Source of the DNA: Phycicoccus jejuensis
GTDB taxonomy: Bacteria > Actinomycetota > Actinomycetes > Actinomycetales > Dermatophilaceae
Reading direction: 5' to 3'
DNA length: 64,000 nt
Assembly (NCBI RefSeq): GCF_000720925.1
Contig: NZ_JOEE01000007.1
Span: 62,001 to 126,000, forward strand
This document shows positions 27,341 through 35,446 of the stretch, piece by piece (position 1 is the stretch's first letter; each line of letters opens with the position of its first letter). The notes beneath the pieces are model-generated. The model did not search any database. It worked only from the letters and a program-made list of their open reading frames with translations, and was not told the DNA's origin. A program made the translations under genes and the position numbers.

Positions 27341-27433
27341 CGCGTATCGGGTGACCCGATACGACCGCGCCTCACCCGAGAACCGTTCCGGGGTGAAGCG
27401 CACCGGTATCGGGTCACCCGATACGCGTGTGAC
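27341..27433. repeat. Double palindrome, copy 1 of family TATCGGGT
   Basis: Two 21-base palindromes, CGTATCGGGT-G-ACCCGATACG at 27343-27363 and a like one at 27405-27425, are themselves inverted copies: 22-base arms 27341-27362 and 27406-27427 are exact complements. Between them is GCCTCACCCGAGAACCG (27369-27385). The right half recurs at 53311-53395. It lies between convergent genes and could terminate both. Confidence 0.8.
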
Positions 27434-27444
27434 TCGGGCTGGGG

Positions 27445-27801
27445 TCAGGAGGCGCTGGTCCACAGGACCGCGACGGCGGCGTTGAGGACGGCCAGCCAGC
27501 CGGCGACCTGGACCAGCTGCGGGCGCGAGCCCTGGCCCTTGCGCTCCTTGGCGGCGGCGATCTCGGCGCACGCGGCGACGGCGACCGCGACGAGCAGCTT
27601 GACGCCGATCTTCGCGTGGTTGACCGGCTCGTCACCGGCCTCGACGACGCCGACGAGCAGCAGCCCGGTCACGAGCTGGGCGCGCGCACCCCAGACGAGC
27701 GCGGGCGTGACCTTCCCCCGGGCGACGAACACGGCGCTGCCGATGATCGCGGCCATGCCGAGGAGGTGCAGCAGGACGAGGACGTGCTCGACGAACTCCA
27801 T
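27445..27801 (-). CDS. Small four-helix membrane protein, function unknown
   Basis: The 118-residue product has four hydrophobic segments: HVLVLLHLLGMAAIIGSAVFV, VWGARAQLVTGLLLVGVVEAG, IGVKLLVAVAVAACAEIAAA and VAGWLAVLNAAVAVLWTSA. Conserved-looking polar residues lie at helix ends (HLLG, ARAQL, NHAKIGVKL), a pattern of short actinobacterial proteins distantly like DUF2269/CopD proteins. I cannot assign a role. Start ATG 27801 is backed by a -10 box 7 bases upstream. The next upstream gene is the response regulator. Confidence 0.7.
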   Translation of the reverse strand: MEFVEHVLVLLHLLGMAAIIGSAVFVARGKVTPALVWGARAQLVTGLLLVGVVEAGDEPVNHAKIGVKLLVAVAVAACAEIAAAKERKGQGSRPQLVQVAGWLAVLNAAVAVLWTSAS

Positions 27802-27808
27802 GGGCGCC

Positions 27809-27814
27809 AGCGTA
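27809..27814 (-). promoter_or_regulatory. Leaderless -10 box TACGCT
   Basis: TACGCT on the minus strand ends 7 bases before the ATG of the four-helix protein. Confidence 0.5.
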
Positions 27815-27852
27815 GGGCCTGCGCCCGCACCACCCGGCGACGCCCGGGGGCC

Positions 27853-28566
27853 TCAGACGAGGCGCCGCCCCATCGCCCACGCGGTCAGCTCGTGGCGCGA
27901 GGACAGCTGGAGCTTGCGCAGCACCGACGACACGTGCGTCTCGACGGTCTTGACGGAGATGAACAGCTCCTTGGCCACCTCCTTGTACTGGTAGCCGCGC
28001 GCGATGAGGCGCATCACCTCGCGCTCGCGCGCCGAGAGCCGGTCGAGCTCCTCGTCGACCTCGGCGATCTCGCCGGCCGCCGCCCCGAACGCGTCGAGGA
28101 CGAACCCGGCGAGCCGCGGCGAGAACACCGCGTCGCCGTCGGCCACCCGCCGCACCGCGGTGAGCAGGTCGCGCGCCCCGATCGTCTTCGTCACGTACCC
28201 GCGGGCGCCCGCGCGGATGACCGCGATGACGTCCTCGGCCGCGTCCGACACCGACAGCGCGAGGAAGCGCACCGGCGCCCCGGAGGCCGTCTCGACCCCG
28301 GCGCACCCACGGATGACGTCGCCGCCCCCGTTGCCGGACCCGCCGGGCAGGTGCACGTCGAGCAGCACGACGTCGGGCGTCTCGGCCCGGATGACGGCGA
28401 TGGCGGTGTCGACGTCCGGTGCCTCACCGACGAACTCGCACACCGGGCTCGCGCCCGCCATCGCCTCGGTCAGCTCGGCGCGCACTCCCGTGCGGAACAT
28501 CCGGTGGTCGTCGACGAGCACCACGCGCACGGGGGCCGTCGGGGCAGGGGTCTGGGTGCTGCTCAT
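27853..28566 (-). CDS. NarL/LuxR-family response regulator
   Basis: The 237-residue product has a receiver domain (VRVVLVDDHRMFRTGV at 13-28, phospho-acceptor D70 in VVLLDVHLPGG) and a C-terminal LuxR-type helix-turn-helix (LSAREREVMRLIARGY then KELFISVKTVETHVSSVLRKL, ~170-225). An insert GSGNGGGDVIRGCAG after the acceptor lengthens the beta3-alpha3 region compared with typical NarL proteins. It is the cognate partner of the upstream histidine kinase, whose stop overlaps its ATG by four bases. The likely target is the divergent PspC/LiaF-like gene. Confidence 0.94.
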   Translation of the reverse strand: MSSTQTPAPTAPVRVVLVDDHRMFRTGVRAELTEAMAGASPVCEFVGEAPDVDTAIAVIRAETPDVVLLDVHLPGGSGNGGGDVIRGCAGVETASGAPVRFLALSVSDAAEDVIAVIRAGARGYVTKTIGARDLLTAVRRVADGDAVFSPRLAGFVLDAFGAAAGEIAEVDEELDRLSAREREVMRLIARGYQYKEVAKELFISVKTVETHVSSVLRKLQLSSRHELTAWAMGRRLV

Positions 28567-29828
28567 GTGTCGTCTCCTTCGATCGGTGGCAGCCGCAGCT
28601 CCACCTCGGTCCCGTCCTCGCGCCGGCGCACCCGCGCGCTCCCGCCGTGCCGTTCCATCCGCTCGAGGACCGAGCGGCGCACACCGAGCCGGTCCTCGGG
28701 CACCGCGTCGAGGTCGAAGCCGGCACCGCGGTCGCGGACGAACGCCTCGACCCCGGCCGGCCCGATCTCGACGTAGGCCGTGACCGGCGGCGCGCCGTGC
28801 CGGACGGCGTTGAGCAGCGCCTCGCGCATCGCCCGCGAGAGCGCCACCCCGTGCTGCTCGAACGGCCGGTCCCCGGTGACGACGAGGTCGACCGGGACGC
28901 CGTGCAGGTCCTCGACCTCGTGCGCGACCTCCGTGACGAGCGCGGCCAGCGAGGCCTGCGACCCCTGCGGCCCGTCGTAGAGCCAGCTGCGCAGCTCGCG
29001 CTCCTGGGCGCGGGCGAGCCGGGTGACGGCGGCGGGGTCGGCGGACTGGCGCTGGATGAGCGCGAGGGTCTGGAGCACCGAGTCGTGCAGGTGCGCCGCG
29101 ATGTCAGCCCGCTCGGTCGCGCGGACGGCGGCGTCCTGCTCACGGCGGAAGTCCGCCCACAGCCGCAGCGCCCACGGCGCGGCGAGGATGAGCGCACCGA
29201 CGAGGACGGCGAGCGCCGCGAGCACGGCGTCCCAGAGGACGCTGACCGAGCTGCCGCGCGTCACGAGGACGAGGACACCGACGAGGGCGAGCCCCGAGCC
29301 CAGGAGCACCCGGACCCAGCCCATCCCGTCGGGGCCGCCGGTCAGCCACCGCGAGCGCTGCGCGGCATCGAGGTTCGACCACGCCACGACCGCCCCGACG
29401 CCGATGACGAACAGCGGCAGCAGGACCGACCCGCGCGCGGTCATCCCGACCCCGGGCACGAGCAGCGCGCCACCGGCGACGACGAGGACGACGCCCGCGA
29501 CGAGGAGGACGGCCCAGCGGCGGCGTTCGGACCAGACCCGTGCCTGCACCGGGCCGCCCGCGCCCGCCGGGCCGTCGGCCTCGGGGGTCAGGGCCCAGAG
29601 GAAGAGGTAGGCCGCGACGCCGGCCCCGCCGGAGAAGGCGAGGACGACCGCGGCGACGCGCACGAGCCGACGCGAGACGCCGAGGTGGCGGGCGACGGCG
29701 TCGCACACGCCCGGCGTCCAGCCCGCCGAGCGGTCGCGGACGAGCGGCGGGCGCGACGGCGGCGCCCCCGGGAGGGGGCCTGCATCGGTCCGCACGCGGG
29801 TCGCGGCGGGCTCGTAGGGCGTGGGCAC
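28563..29828 (-). CDS. PspC-domain sensor histidine kinase (NarL/DesK type)
   Basis: About 421 residues. A PspC domain (WTPGVCDAVARHLGVSRRLVRVAAVVLAFSGG region, ~38-83) leads into three or four membrane segments to ~residue 222, then a HisKA_3 box AAHLHDSVLQTLALIQ with phospho-acceptor H248, and a HATPase domain (NAVRHGAPP, DRGAGFDLDAVPEDRLG). PspC fusions to this kinase class are typical of actinobacterial envelope-stress systems. GTG 29828 is chosen because CAGGAT ends six bases before it; GTG 29846 would lie upstream of that box. Divergent from the PspC/LiaF-like gene. Confidence 0.93.
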   Translation of the reverse strand: MPTPYEPAATRVRTDAGPLPGAPPSRPPLVRDRSAGWTPGVCDAVARHLGVSRRLVRVAAVVLAFSGGAGVAAYLFLWALTPEADGPAGAGGPVQARVWSERRRWAVLLVAGVVLVVAGGALLVPGVGMTARGSVLLPLFVIGVGAVVAWSNLDAAQRSRWLTGGPDGMGWVRVLLGSGLALVGVLVLVTRGSSVSVLWDAVLAALAVLVGALILAAPWALRLWADFRREQDAAVRATERADIAAHLHDSVLQTLALIQRQSADPAAVTRLARAQERELRSWLYDGPQGSQASLAALVTEVAHEVEDLHGVPVDLVVTGDRPFEQHGVALSRAMREALLNAVRHGAPPVTAYVEIGPAGVEAFVRDRGAGFDLDAVPEDRLGVRRSVLERMERHGGSARVRRREDGTEVELRLPPIEGDDT

Positions 29829-29834
29829 GACTCC

Positions 29835-29840
29835 ATCCTG
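29835..29840 (-). promoter_or_regulatory. Leaderless -10 box CAGGAT
   Basis: CAGGAT on the minus strand ends 6 bases before the histidine kinase GTG. Confidence 0.45.
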
Positions 29841-29893
29841 ACGCACGACCGGCGCCTGCGACCCGCCCGCCGGGGTCCGGTCAGGGGGTGCTC

Positions 29894-29905
29894 AGGGTCG
29901 ACCCT
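29894..29905. promoter_or_regulatory. Palindrome AGGGTCGACCCT, likely operator
   Basis: A perfect 12-base palindrome in the 115-base divergent region, centred 32 bases before the PspC/LiaF-like -10 box. TCAGGG also occurs a little upstream. A site for the adjacent response regulator is the natural reading. Confidence 0.45.
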
Positions 29906-29931
29906 CATGGCCGCCCCCCGCCCCGCGCGGC

Positions 29932-29937
29932 CACAGT
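29932..29937 (+). promoter_or_regulatory. Leaderless -10 box CACAGT
   Basis: CACAGT ends 6 bases before the PspC/LiaF-like ATG. Confidence 0.4.
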
Positions 29938-29943
29938 GGTGCC

Positions 29944-31302
29944 ATGACCGAGAGCTCCACCTCCCAGATGCCGCCGACCGGCGCGCCGTCCGCGATCGAC
30001 GACGGGCTCGCCCGACTGCGCCGCTCGAGCGTCCGCCGCGACACCGAGCGCCGCTGGTTCGGCGGCGTGTGCGCCGGCGTCGCCGCGCGCTTCGACGTCG
30101 ACCCCCTCCTCATCCGGGCCGCGGCGATCGCGCTGACCATCGCCGGCGGCATCGGGATCCCGCTCTACCTCGTGCTGTGGCTCCTCCTGCCGGACGCCCG
30201 GGGCGAGGTCCTCGCCGAGCGCGCGATCCGCGGCAGCGACGCGTGGGCCATCGTCCTGCTCGTCCTCACCGGGATCGTCCTGCTCGTCGGCGCCGTCTCG
30301 GTGCTCGGCGACGGCAACTCGTGGGGCGGCTCGCTCTGGCTGCTCGTCCCCGTCGGCCTCGTCGTGTGGTTCGTCGCGACGCGCAGCCGCACCACCCCGA
30401 CCCCGTGGGCCGGCCAGGCCCCGCCCCCTCCCCCCGCAGGAGCGACGATGTCCGCACCGCCCCCGGCGCCGCCCACCGGCGACCCGGCCACCGCCTACCG
30501 CTACCCGCCCACGCAGCAGCCGGCCTGGGGCGCACCGCCGCCGCCTCCCGGCGGGGGCTGGGCGCCCCGCCCCCAGGGCCCCTCCGGTGGGATGCCGGTG
30601 CCGCCGGCCCCGCCGCAGCCCCTCGGCCCGCCGCCTCCCCCGGCGCCCCGCCGACGCCGTCCCAGCGGCTTCGTCGGCCTCGTCTCGCTCGGCCTCGTCA
30701 TCGCGGTCGTCGGCCTCGTCGCCGCCGTCGCCGAGCCCCTCGGCTTCACCGGCGAGCCGGTCGTCCTCGGTCTCGCCCTCGCCCTCGCCGCGGTCTCCGC
30801 CGTCGTCCTCGGGCTCGGGGCCACGGGCCGGGCATCCGGCTTCAGCGGGTTCCTCGTCATCGTCCTCGGGCTCGTGACGGTCGCCGCGTTCGGCGCGACG
30901 CACTCCACCGCCCGCGGCGGGGTCGGCGACCGCGTCTGGACCCCCACGGCGACCGCCCTCCCGGCGACCTACTCGCTCGGCGCCGGCGACGCGACGCTCG
31001 ACCTCGGCGGCCTCGCGGCGCTGCCCGCCACCTCCGACCCCGCGACCGTCTCGGTGTCGATGGGCGTCGGCGAGCTGACCGTCCGCGTGCCCGACGGCCT
31101 GGACGTCCGGGTCGAGAACCGCGTCGGCGTCGGCGAGCTGCGCCACGACCGCGAGAGCACCGACGGCGGGCTGGAGACGCTCGAGACCCGCTCGGGCACC
31201 GACGTCTCGCGCACCCTCTCGGTCGGCGACGCCGACCGCCCCGACCTCGTCGTGACGACCGACGTCGGCATCGGCGACGTGACCATCATCGAGGAGAGCT
31301 GA
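29944..31302 (+). CDS. PspC-domain membrane protein with LiaF-like C-terminus
   Basis: The 452-residue product has an N-terminal PspC domain (RRWFGGVCAGVAARFDVDPLL, ~35-60, with the following helix), two membrane segments, a long Pro/Gly-rich linker (~145-235), four more hydrophobic segments and a C-terminal beta domain of ~110 residues (VSVSMGVGELTVRVPDGLDV, RVGVGELRHD, VTTDVGIGDVTIIEE). That last repeat pattern is typical of LiaF/DUF2154 domains. LiaF-type proteins hold envelope-stress kinases in check, so with the divergent PspC-kinase and regulator this makes a LiaFSR-like module. The gene and the next one form an operon. Confidence 0.88.
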   Translation: MTESSTSQMPPTGAPSAIDDGLARLRRSSVRRDTERRWFGGVCAGVAARFDVDPLLIRAAAIALTIAGGIGIPLYLVLWLLLPDARGEVLAERAIRGSDAWAIVLLVLTGIVLLVGAVSVLGDGNSWGGSLWLLVPVGLVVWFVATRSRTTPTPWAGQAPPPPPAGATMSAPPPAPPTGDPATAYRYPPTQQPAWGAPPPPPGGGWAPRPQGPSGGMPVPPAPPQPLGPPPPPAPRRRRPSGFVGLVSLGLVIAVVGLVAAVAEPLGFTGEPVVLGLALALAAVSAVVLGLGATGRASGFSGFLVIVLGLVTVAAFGATHSTARGGVGDRVWTPTATALPATYSLGAGDATLDLGGLAALPATSDPATVSVSMGVGELTVRVPDGLDVRVENRVGVGELRHDRESTDGGLETLETRSGTDVSRTLSVGDADRPDLVVTTDVGIGDVTIIEES

Positions 31303-31304
31303 CC

Positions 31305-31682
31305 ATGACCGACGACACCACCCGCCCCCTGCGCACCGAGCTCGGGCTCGACGACGACCGGTCCACCGCCACCCCCGGGCAGGAGCCCACCGCGACGACC
31401 ACGCAGGGCCCCGCCCTCGGGGCGGACGAGGGACGCACCCACCTCGAGACCGTGCCCGGGCCGGTCGAGCCCCGCTGGCGTCGTGGGCCGGCCCCCTTCG
31501 CCCTGCTGCTCGGCATCCTCGGGCTCGTGACGGCCGGCGCGGTGGTCGTGTCCGAGGTCGCCGACGTGAGCATCCCGTGGTCCGACCTCGGGCCGTGGAC
31601 CGTGGTCGCCGGCGGCGTCCTCGTCGTCCTCGTCGGCCTCCTCGGACTGCGCGGGAGCCGCGAGCGCGAGCCCCGCGCCTAG
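31305..31682 (+). CDS. Small two-helix membrane protein of the PspC operon
   Basis: The 125-residue product has a ~55-residue acidic, Thr-rich cytoplasmic part and two hydrophobic segments (FALLLGILGLVTAGAVVVSEV and WTVVAGGVLVVLVGLLGLRG), ending in RGSREREPRA. ATG 31305 is two bases after the PspC/LiaF-like stop, so it belongs to that envelope-stress operon. No known domain recognised. Its TAG stop shares the bases CTAG with the stop of the convergent NUDIX gene. Confidence 0.75.
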   Translation: MTDDTTRPLRTELGLDDDRSTATPGQEPTATTTQGPALGADEGRTHLETVPGPVEPRWRRGPAPFALLLGILGLVTAGAVVVSEVADVSIPWSDLGPWTVVAGGVLVVLVGLLGLRGSREREPRA

Positions 31683-32347
31683 CGCCGCGGCACGACCCCG
31701 GTCGCCCGCAGCGCGTACGAGACGGTCGGCACGAGGTCGTAGCCGCCGAGCCTCCCGAGCGGGACCCACGCCGCCTCGGACGTCGACCCGCCCACGTCGT
31801 GCACGACGGGGCGGGTCGGCCGTGTGCAGCGGGCGGTGTGCAGCAGCCGGACCGCGTGGTAGTCCTCGGCGCCGCGCTCGGAGCGCCCGACCCAGTGCTG
31901 GGTCATGACGTCGACGAAGCGCACGTCGTCGACGTCCTGGCCGGTCTCCTCGTGCACCTCGCGGACGACGGCCTCGCGCGGGCTCTCCCCATCGTCGAGG
32001 CCACCGCCCGGCAGGGTCCAGCGGCCCTGCGCCCCGGTGAGGGGTGCGAGCCGCGTGAGCAGGAGCCGGTCGTCGTCGACGACGACCGCGTAGGCCGCGA
32101 CCCGCTGCCGCGGCTCCACGCGCGCCCGGTCCGCCTCGGAGAGACCGGGACCGCCGGGCGGCGCCGGCACCCTCGAGGTGACGGCCTCGACGCGGAAGGT
32201 GAGGACGATCGACGGCAGGACGCCCTCCACGGACGACCCCAGCGGCTCCCAGCCGCGCGCCGCGAGGCCCGCCGCCGGGTCCTCGCCGTGCCCGAGCACG
32301 AACGACACGACCTCGCGCCCTCCGCGCACCCCCCGGACGGTGATCAC
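31679..32347 (-). CDS. NUDIX hydrolase with unknown N-terminal domain
   Basis: About 222 residues from GTG 32347. Residues ~95-215 are a NUDIX domain: PRQRVAAYAVVVDDDRLLLTR, then the NUDIX box GGGLDDGESPREAVVREVHE followed by ETGQD, complete in its Gly, Glu and Arg-Glu positions. Residues 1-85 (VISFVLGH..., LPSIVLTFRVEAV) form a separate beta-rich region I do not recognise. NUDIX enzymes cleave nucleoside diphosphates linked to other groups. GTGA overlap with the glycosyltransferase gene ties it to that gene. Confidence 0.87.
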   Translation of the reverse strand: MITVRGVRGGREVVSFVLGHGEDPAAGLAARGWEPLGSSVEGVLPSIVLTFRVEAVTSRVPAPPGGPGLSEADRARVEPRQRVAAYAVVVDDDRLLLTRLAPLTGAQGRWTLPGGGLDDGESPREAVVREVHEETGQDVDDVRFVDVMTQHWVGRSERGAEDYHAVRLLHTARCTRPTRPVVHDVGGSTSEAAWVPLGRLGGYDLVPTVSYALRATGVVPRR

Positions 32348-33471
32348 GACGCGCCGGCCCGCCGGTACTCGTCGAGCGTCGCGGCGACGGTCGAGGGCCA
32401 GTCCTGGCGGGGCGGCTGCTGCCGCAGGTGCGCGCGCATCCGGCCCCGGAGGGCGTCGTCGCCGGCCAGGCGTGCGACGGCCTCTGCCACGCCGGTGTCG
32501 GTGCTCGCAAGGAGGCCGTCGACCCCGTCCTCGACGACGTCGTCGACCCCGGTGCCGGTCGGCGCGACGACGGGCAGGCCGGCGGCTCGCGCCTCGAGGG
32601 CCGCGATGCCGAACGCCTCGAGCCGCGCCGTCGTCACGTACAGGTCCCCCGAGTGGTGCAGCCGCCGCAGCCCCTCGCGGTCGAGCCGGCCGGGCATCGA
32701 CACCCAGTCGAGGTCGCGGGCGCGCAGGTAGGCCTCCATCGCCCGGCGCTGCGGACCCTCGCCGGCGACGGTGGCGCGCAGCGGCACCGCGGGGTCGAGC
32801 CGCCGGCGGGCCTCGTGGAGGGCGCCGAGGAGGGCGAGGGGCCGCTTGCGGCTGACGAGGCGCATCGCGGTGACGACGTGGACGCCGTCGGTGTGGTCCG
32901 CGAGAACGCTCGTGTCGGCCGGGGCGGCCCACCACGCGGCGTCGATCCCGTTGTTGAGCACCCCGACCGGGGCGCCGCCGGCCACCTCGCGCACCTGCGC
33001 CGCGGCCATCCGCGAGACCGCGGTGAGCGCCACGCCGCGCCCGGCCCACCGGCGCAGGTGGCCGGCGGCGCGGAAGAGCGGCACCCACCGGCCGAGGACG
33101 CAGTGCACCGTCGCGGCGACCGGCATCCCGACCCCCAGCGCCACCCGCACCGCGTCGGTGGCGAACGGGCTGACCACGCCGAGGTGCGCGTGCGCGACGT
33201 CGAAGCGACCCGCGAGGAGGCGCCGGCGCAGCTCGGGCGGCGCGAAAGGGTTGACGGGCACTCCGTTCGGCAGCGGGATGGCCAGCCGGTGCACCGCCAC
33301 GCCGTCCTCGACCGTGATGACCCCGCCGCGCTCGCCGGCCGGGCCGGTCGTCGCCGTGAAGACCTCGACCTCGTGACCGGCCGCGGTCAGCGCGTGCGCG
33401 AGGTCGTGCACCTGCCGCTCGATGCCACCGAGCCGCGGCGGGTAGCAGTCCGACAGGAGGGCGACCTTCAC
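32344..33471 (-). CDS. GT4-family glycosyltransferase
   Basis: About 375 residues from GTG 33471. The GT-B fold shows as KVALLSDCYPPRLGGIERQV at the N-terminus, AHAHLGVVSPFATDAVRV, GVLNNGIDAAWW, and the C-terminal donor site EAFGIAALEARAAGLPVVAP with the conserved E-x7-E. Acceptor unknown; phosphatidylinositol mannoside or other envelope glycolipids are possible. Neighbours are a NUDIX protein (overlapping) and, divergently, a PIG-L deacetylase and a UPF0104-type membrane protein, a typical envelope-glycolipid neighbourhood. An ATG at 33489 is an alternative, but a CAGGGT -10 box lies between the two. Confidence 0.9.
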   Translation of the reverse strand: MKVALLSDCYPPRLGGIERQVHDLAHALTAAGHEVEVFTATTGPAGERGGVITVEDGVAVHRLAIPLPNGVPVNPFAPPELRRRLLAGRFDVAHAHLGVVSPFATDAVRVALGVGMPVAATVHCVLGRWVPLFRAAGHLRRWAGRGVALTAVSRMAAAQVREVAGGAPVGVLNNGIDAAWWAAPADTSVLADHTDGVHVVTAMRLVSRKRPLALLGALHEARRRLDPAVPLRATVAGEGPQRRAMEAYLRARDLDWVSMPGRLDREGLRRLHHSGDLYVTTARLEAFGIAALEARAAGLPVVAPTGTGVDDVVEDGVDGLLASTDTGVAEAVARLAGDDALRGRMRAHLRQQPPRQDWPSTVAATLDEYRRAGAS

Positions 33472-33479
33472 GAGGGTCC

Positions 33480-33485
33480 ACCCTG
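33480..33485 (-). promoter_or_regulatory. Leaderless -10 box CAGGGT
   Basis: CAGGGT on the minus strand ends 8 bases before the glycosyltransferase GTG. Confidence 0.4.
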
Positions 33486-33493
33486 CCATGCGC

Positions 33494-33499
33494 GAGGAT
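33494..33499 (+). promoter_or_regulatory. Leaderless -10 box GAGGAT
   Basis: GAGGAT ends 7 bases before the PIG-L ATG; it is back to back with the glycosyltransferase promoter. Confidence 0.4.
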
Positions 33500-33506
33500 G
33501 GGCCCG

Positions 33507-34355
33507 ATGTCCCGCACGCTCGTGGCGTTCCACGCCCATCCCGACGACGAGGCTCTCCTGACGGCCGGCACGATGGCGAAGGCCGCCGCGGAGGGCCACC
33601 GGGTCGTGCTCGTGCTCGCCACCGACGGCGGCGCCGGCCTGGCCGCCGACGACCTGCGCCGCGACGGCGGGCTCGGCACCCGACGCCTGCACGAGACGGA
33701 GCTCTCGGCCGCGGCGCTCGGCGTGGCCCGGGTCGAGTGGCTCGGCTACGCCGACAGCGGCTCCGGCCCGGAGCCCGAGCCGGACGCCCCCGGCCTCACG
33801 CGGTTCTGCCGGGCGCCGCTCGAGGAGGCCGCCGAGCGCCTGGCCGCCGTGCTGCGCACCGAGCGCGCCGACGTCCTGCTCTCCTATGACGCCAACGGCG
33901 GCTACGGGCACCGCGACCACCGGCGCGTCCACGAGGTCGCCGCCCGCGCCGCGGTCGTCGCCGGCACCCCGAGGGTCCTCGAGGCCACCGTCCCGCGCGA
34001 CACGATCGTCCGCGCGATCCGGATGCTCACCCGCGTCTACCGCTTCCCCGCCGAGTTCGACCCGACGAGCTTCGAGCGGGCCTTCTCGGAACGGCGCGAC
34101 ATCACCCACCGCGTCGACGTCCGTCGCCACGTCGCGGCGAAGCGGGCCTCCATGCGCGCGCACGCGTCGCAGGCCACCGGCGGCGGCGCGGCCTCGGTCG
34201 GCGCGGGCGGCCAGACCGGCGACCGCACCCTCGCGGCGTTCCTGCGCATCCCGCGTCCCCTCTACGATCTGGTCTTCGGGCGCGAGTGGTTCCGCGACCC
34301 GTCACGACCGGCAGGGGGACCCGTGGCCACCGACGTCTTCGAGGGGCTGCCGTGA
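33507..34355 (+). CDS. PIG-L family zinc deacetylase
   Basis: The 282-residue product has the metal site of LmbE/PIG-L enzymes: LVAFHAHPDDEALLTAGT (the AHPDDE motif near residue 10) and YDANGGYGHRDHRRVHEVA with the third ligand His. These enzymes deacetylate N-acetylglucosamine conjugates; mycothiol pathway MshB and Mca belong here, but the sequence does not allow a choice. GTGA overlap with the following membrane protein and divergence from a glycosyltransferase suggest a glycolipid role. Confidence 0.9.
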   Translation: MSRTLVAFHAHPDDEALLTAGTMAKAAAEGHRVVLVLATDGGAGLAADDLRRDGGLGTRRLHETELSAAALGVARVEWLGYADSGSGPEPEPDAPGLTRFCRAPLEEAAERLAAVLRTERADVLLSYDANGGYGHRDHRRVHEVAARAAVVAGTPRVLEATVPRDTIVRAIRMLTRVYRFPAEFDPTSFERAFSERRDITHRVDVRRHVAAKRASMRAHASQATGGGAASVGAGGQTGDRTLAAFLRIPRPLYDLVFGREWFRDPSRPAGGPVATDVFEGLP

Positions 34356-35425
34356 GCGCGCCCTCCGTCGCGACGCCGCGGCACGGCCGGCAGCTGCTCC
34401 AGTTCGGCCTCGGGCTCGCGCTCGCCGTCGTCCTCCTCGTCTGGGGCCTGCCGTACTTCGCGAAGACCTCGTGGGGCGACATCTGGGGCGTCATCAGCAC
34501 CGTGCCACCGCTGCACGTCATCGGCTTCCAGCTGCTCATGCTGCTCGGCCTGTACTGCTACACCTTCACCTTCACCGGGTCGCTGCGCGGGCTGACGCAC
34601 GGCAAGGCGCTCATCATCAACCTCTGCGGGTCGTCGGTCTCGAACCTGCTGCCCGGCGGTGGCGCGGTCGGGCTGGCCGCCACGTACGCGATGTGCCGCT
34701 CGTGGGGCTTCTCGCGGCGCGCGACCTCGACCTCGGCGATCGTCACGGGCGTCTGGAACGTCCTCGCCCGGATCGCGCTGCCGGTCGTCGCGATCCTCGT
34801 CCTCGTCATCGGGGGCGTCACGCTCCCCCAGGCGCTCTCCGACCTCGCCGTCGCCGGCTCGCTGACCGGGCTCGCGGTCATCGGCGCCGTCGCCGGGATG
34901 CTCGCGAGCGAGCGGGTGGCCCAGCGGGCGGGGGCGCTCATCGACCGCGCGCTGCGCCCGCTCGTGCGACGGCGCCGGCCGGACTCGACGATGAGCGTCG
35001 AGGACCTCGTGAGCGACCTGCGCGGCCGGATCATCGACGTCGTCCGCTGGCGCTGGTGGTCGATGACCCTCGGGATGGTCGGCTTCTTCGGCGCGTACTA
35101 CGTGCTGTTCGTCCTCGTGATGCGCGAGACGGGGGTCATGCTCCCGCTCAACCTGCTCTTCGCGGCGTACGCCATCGGCCGGCTGCTCACCGCCGTCGGC
35201 ATCACGCCGGGCGGGGTGGGCGTCACCGAGGCCGCGACGACGATCGTCCTCGTCGGGTGGGGCGCCGGCAACGCCGAGGCCACGGCCGGAGTCGTGCTCT
35301 TCTCGATCATCACCCACCTCATGGAGGTGCCCCTCGGCGGGCTCGGGTGGCTGCTGTGGTCGCTCAGCGCCAAGTCCGAGCCCCCCGCCGAGGGCGAGGA
35401 GCCGGTCTTCGCCCGGCCGGCCTGA
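34352..35425 (+). CDS. UPF0104/LPG-synthase-like polytopic membrane protein
   Basis: About 357 residues with eight hydrophobic segments. INLCGSSVSNLLPGGGAVG then a SWGFSRRATSTSAIVTGVW stretch, and the late GITPGGVGVTEAATTIVLVGWG, are the signature of the lysylphosphatidylglycerol-synthase transmembrane family (DUF1955-like, UPF0104, AglD-type). The soluble aminoacyl-transfer domain of MprF is missing, so it is probably a lipid-related flippase-like or glycolipid helper. GTG 34352 overlaps the PIG-L stop. Confidence 0.85.
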   Translation: MSAPSVATPRHGRQLLQFGLGLALAVVLLVWGLPYFAKTSWGDIWGVISTVPPLHVIGFQLLMLLGLYCYTFTFTGSLRGLTHGKALIINLCGSSVSNLLPGGGAVGLAATYAMCRSWGFSRRATSTSAIVTGVWNVLARIALPVVAILVLVIGGVTLPQALSDLAVAGSLTGLAVIGAVAGMLASERVAQRAGALIDRALRPLVRRRRPDSTMSVEDLVSDLRGRIIDVVRWRWWSMTLGMVGFFGAYYVLFVLVMRETGVMLPLNLLFAAYAIGRLLTAVGITPGGVGVTEAATTIVLVGWGAGNAEATAGVVLFSIITHLMEVPLGGLGWLLWSLSAKSEPPAEGEEPVFARPA

Positions 35426-35446
35426 GGGGTTCTCGGGCTCGTTCCG

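Noticed and set aside
28419..31682. A 1087-residue plus-strand frame
   Set aside because: It crosses the two-component and PspC genes in a shadow frame and is Arg/Pro-rich throughout; only its last 125 residues (31305-31682) form the real small gene.
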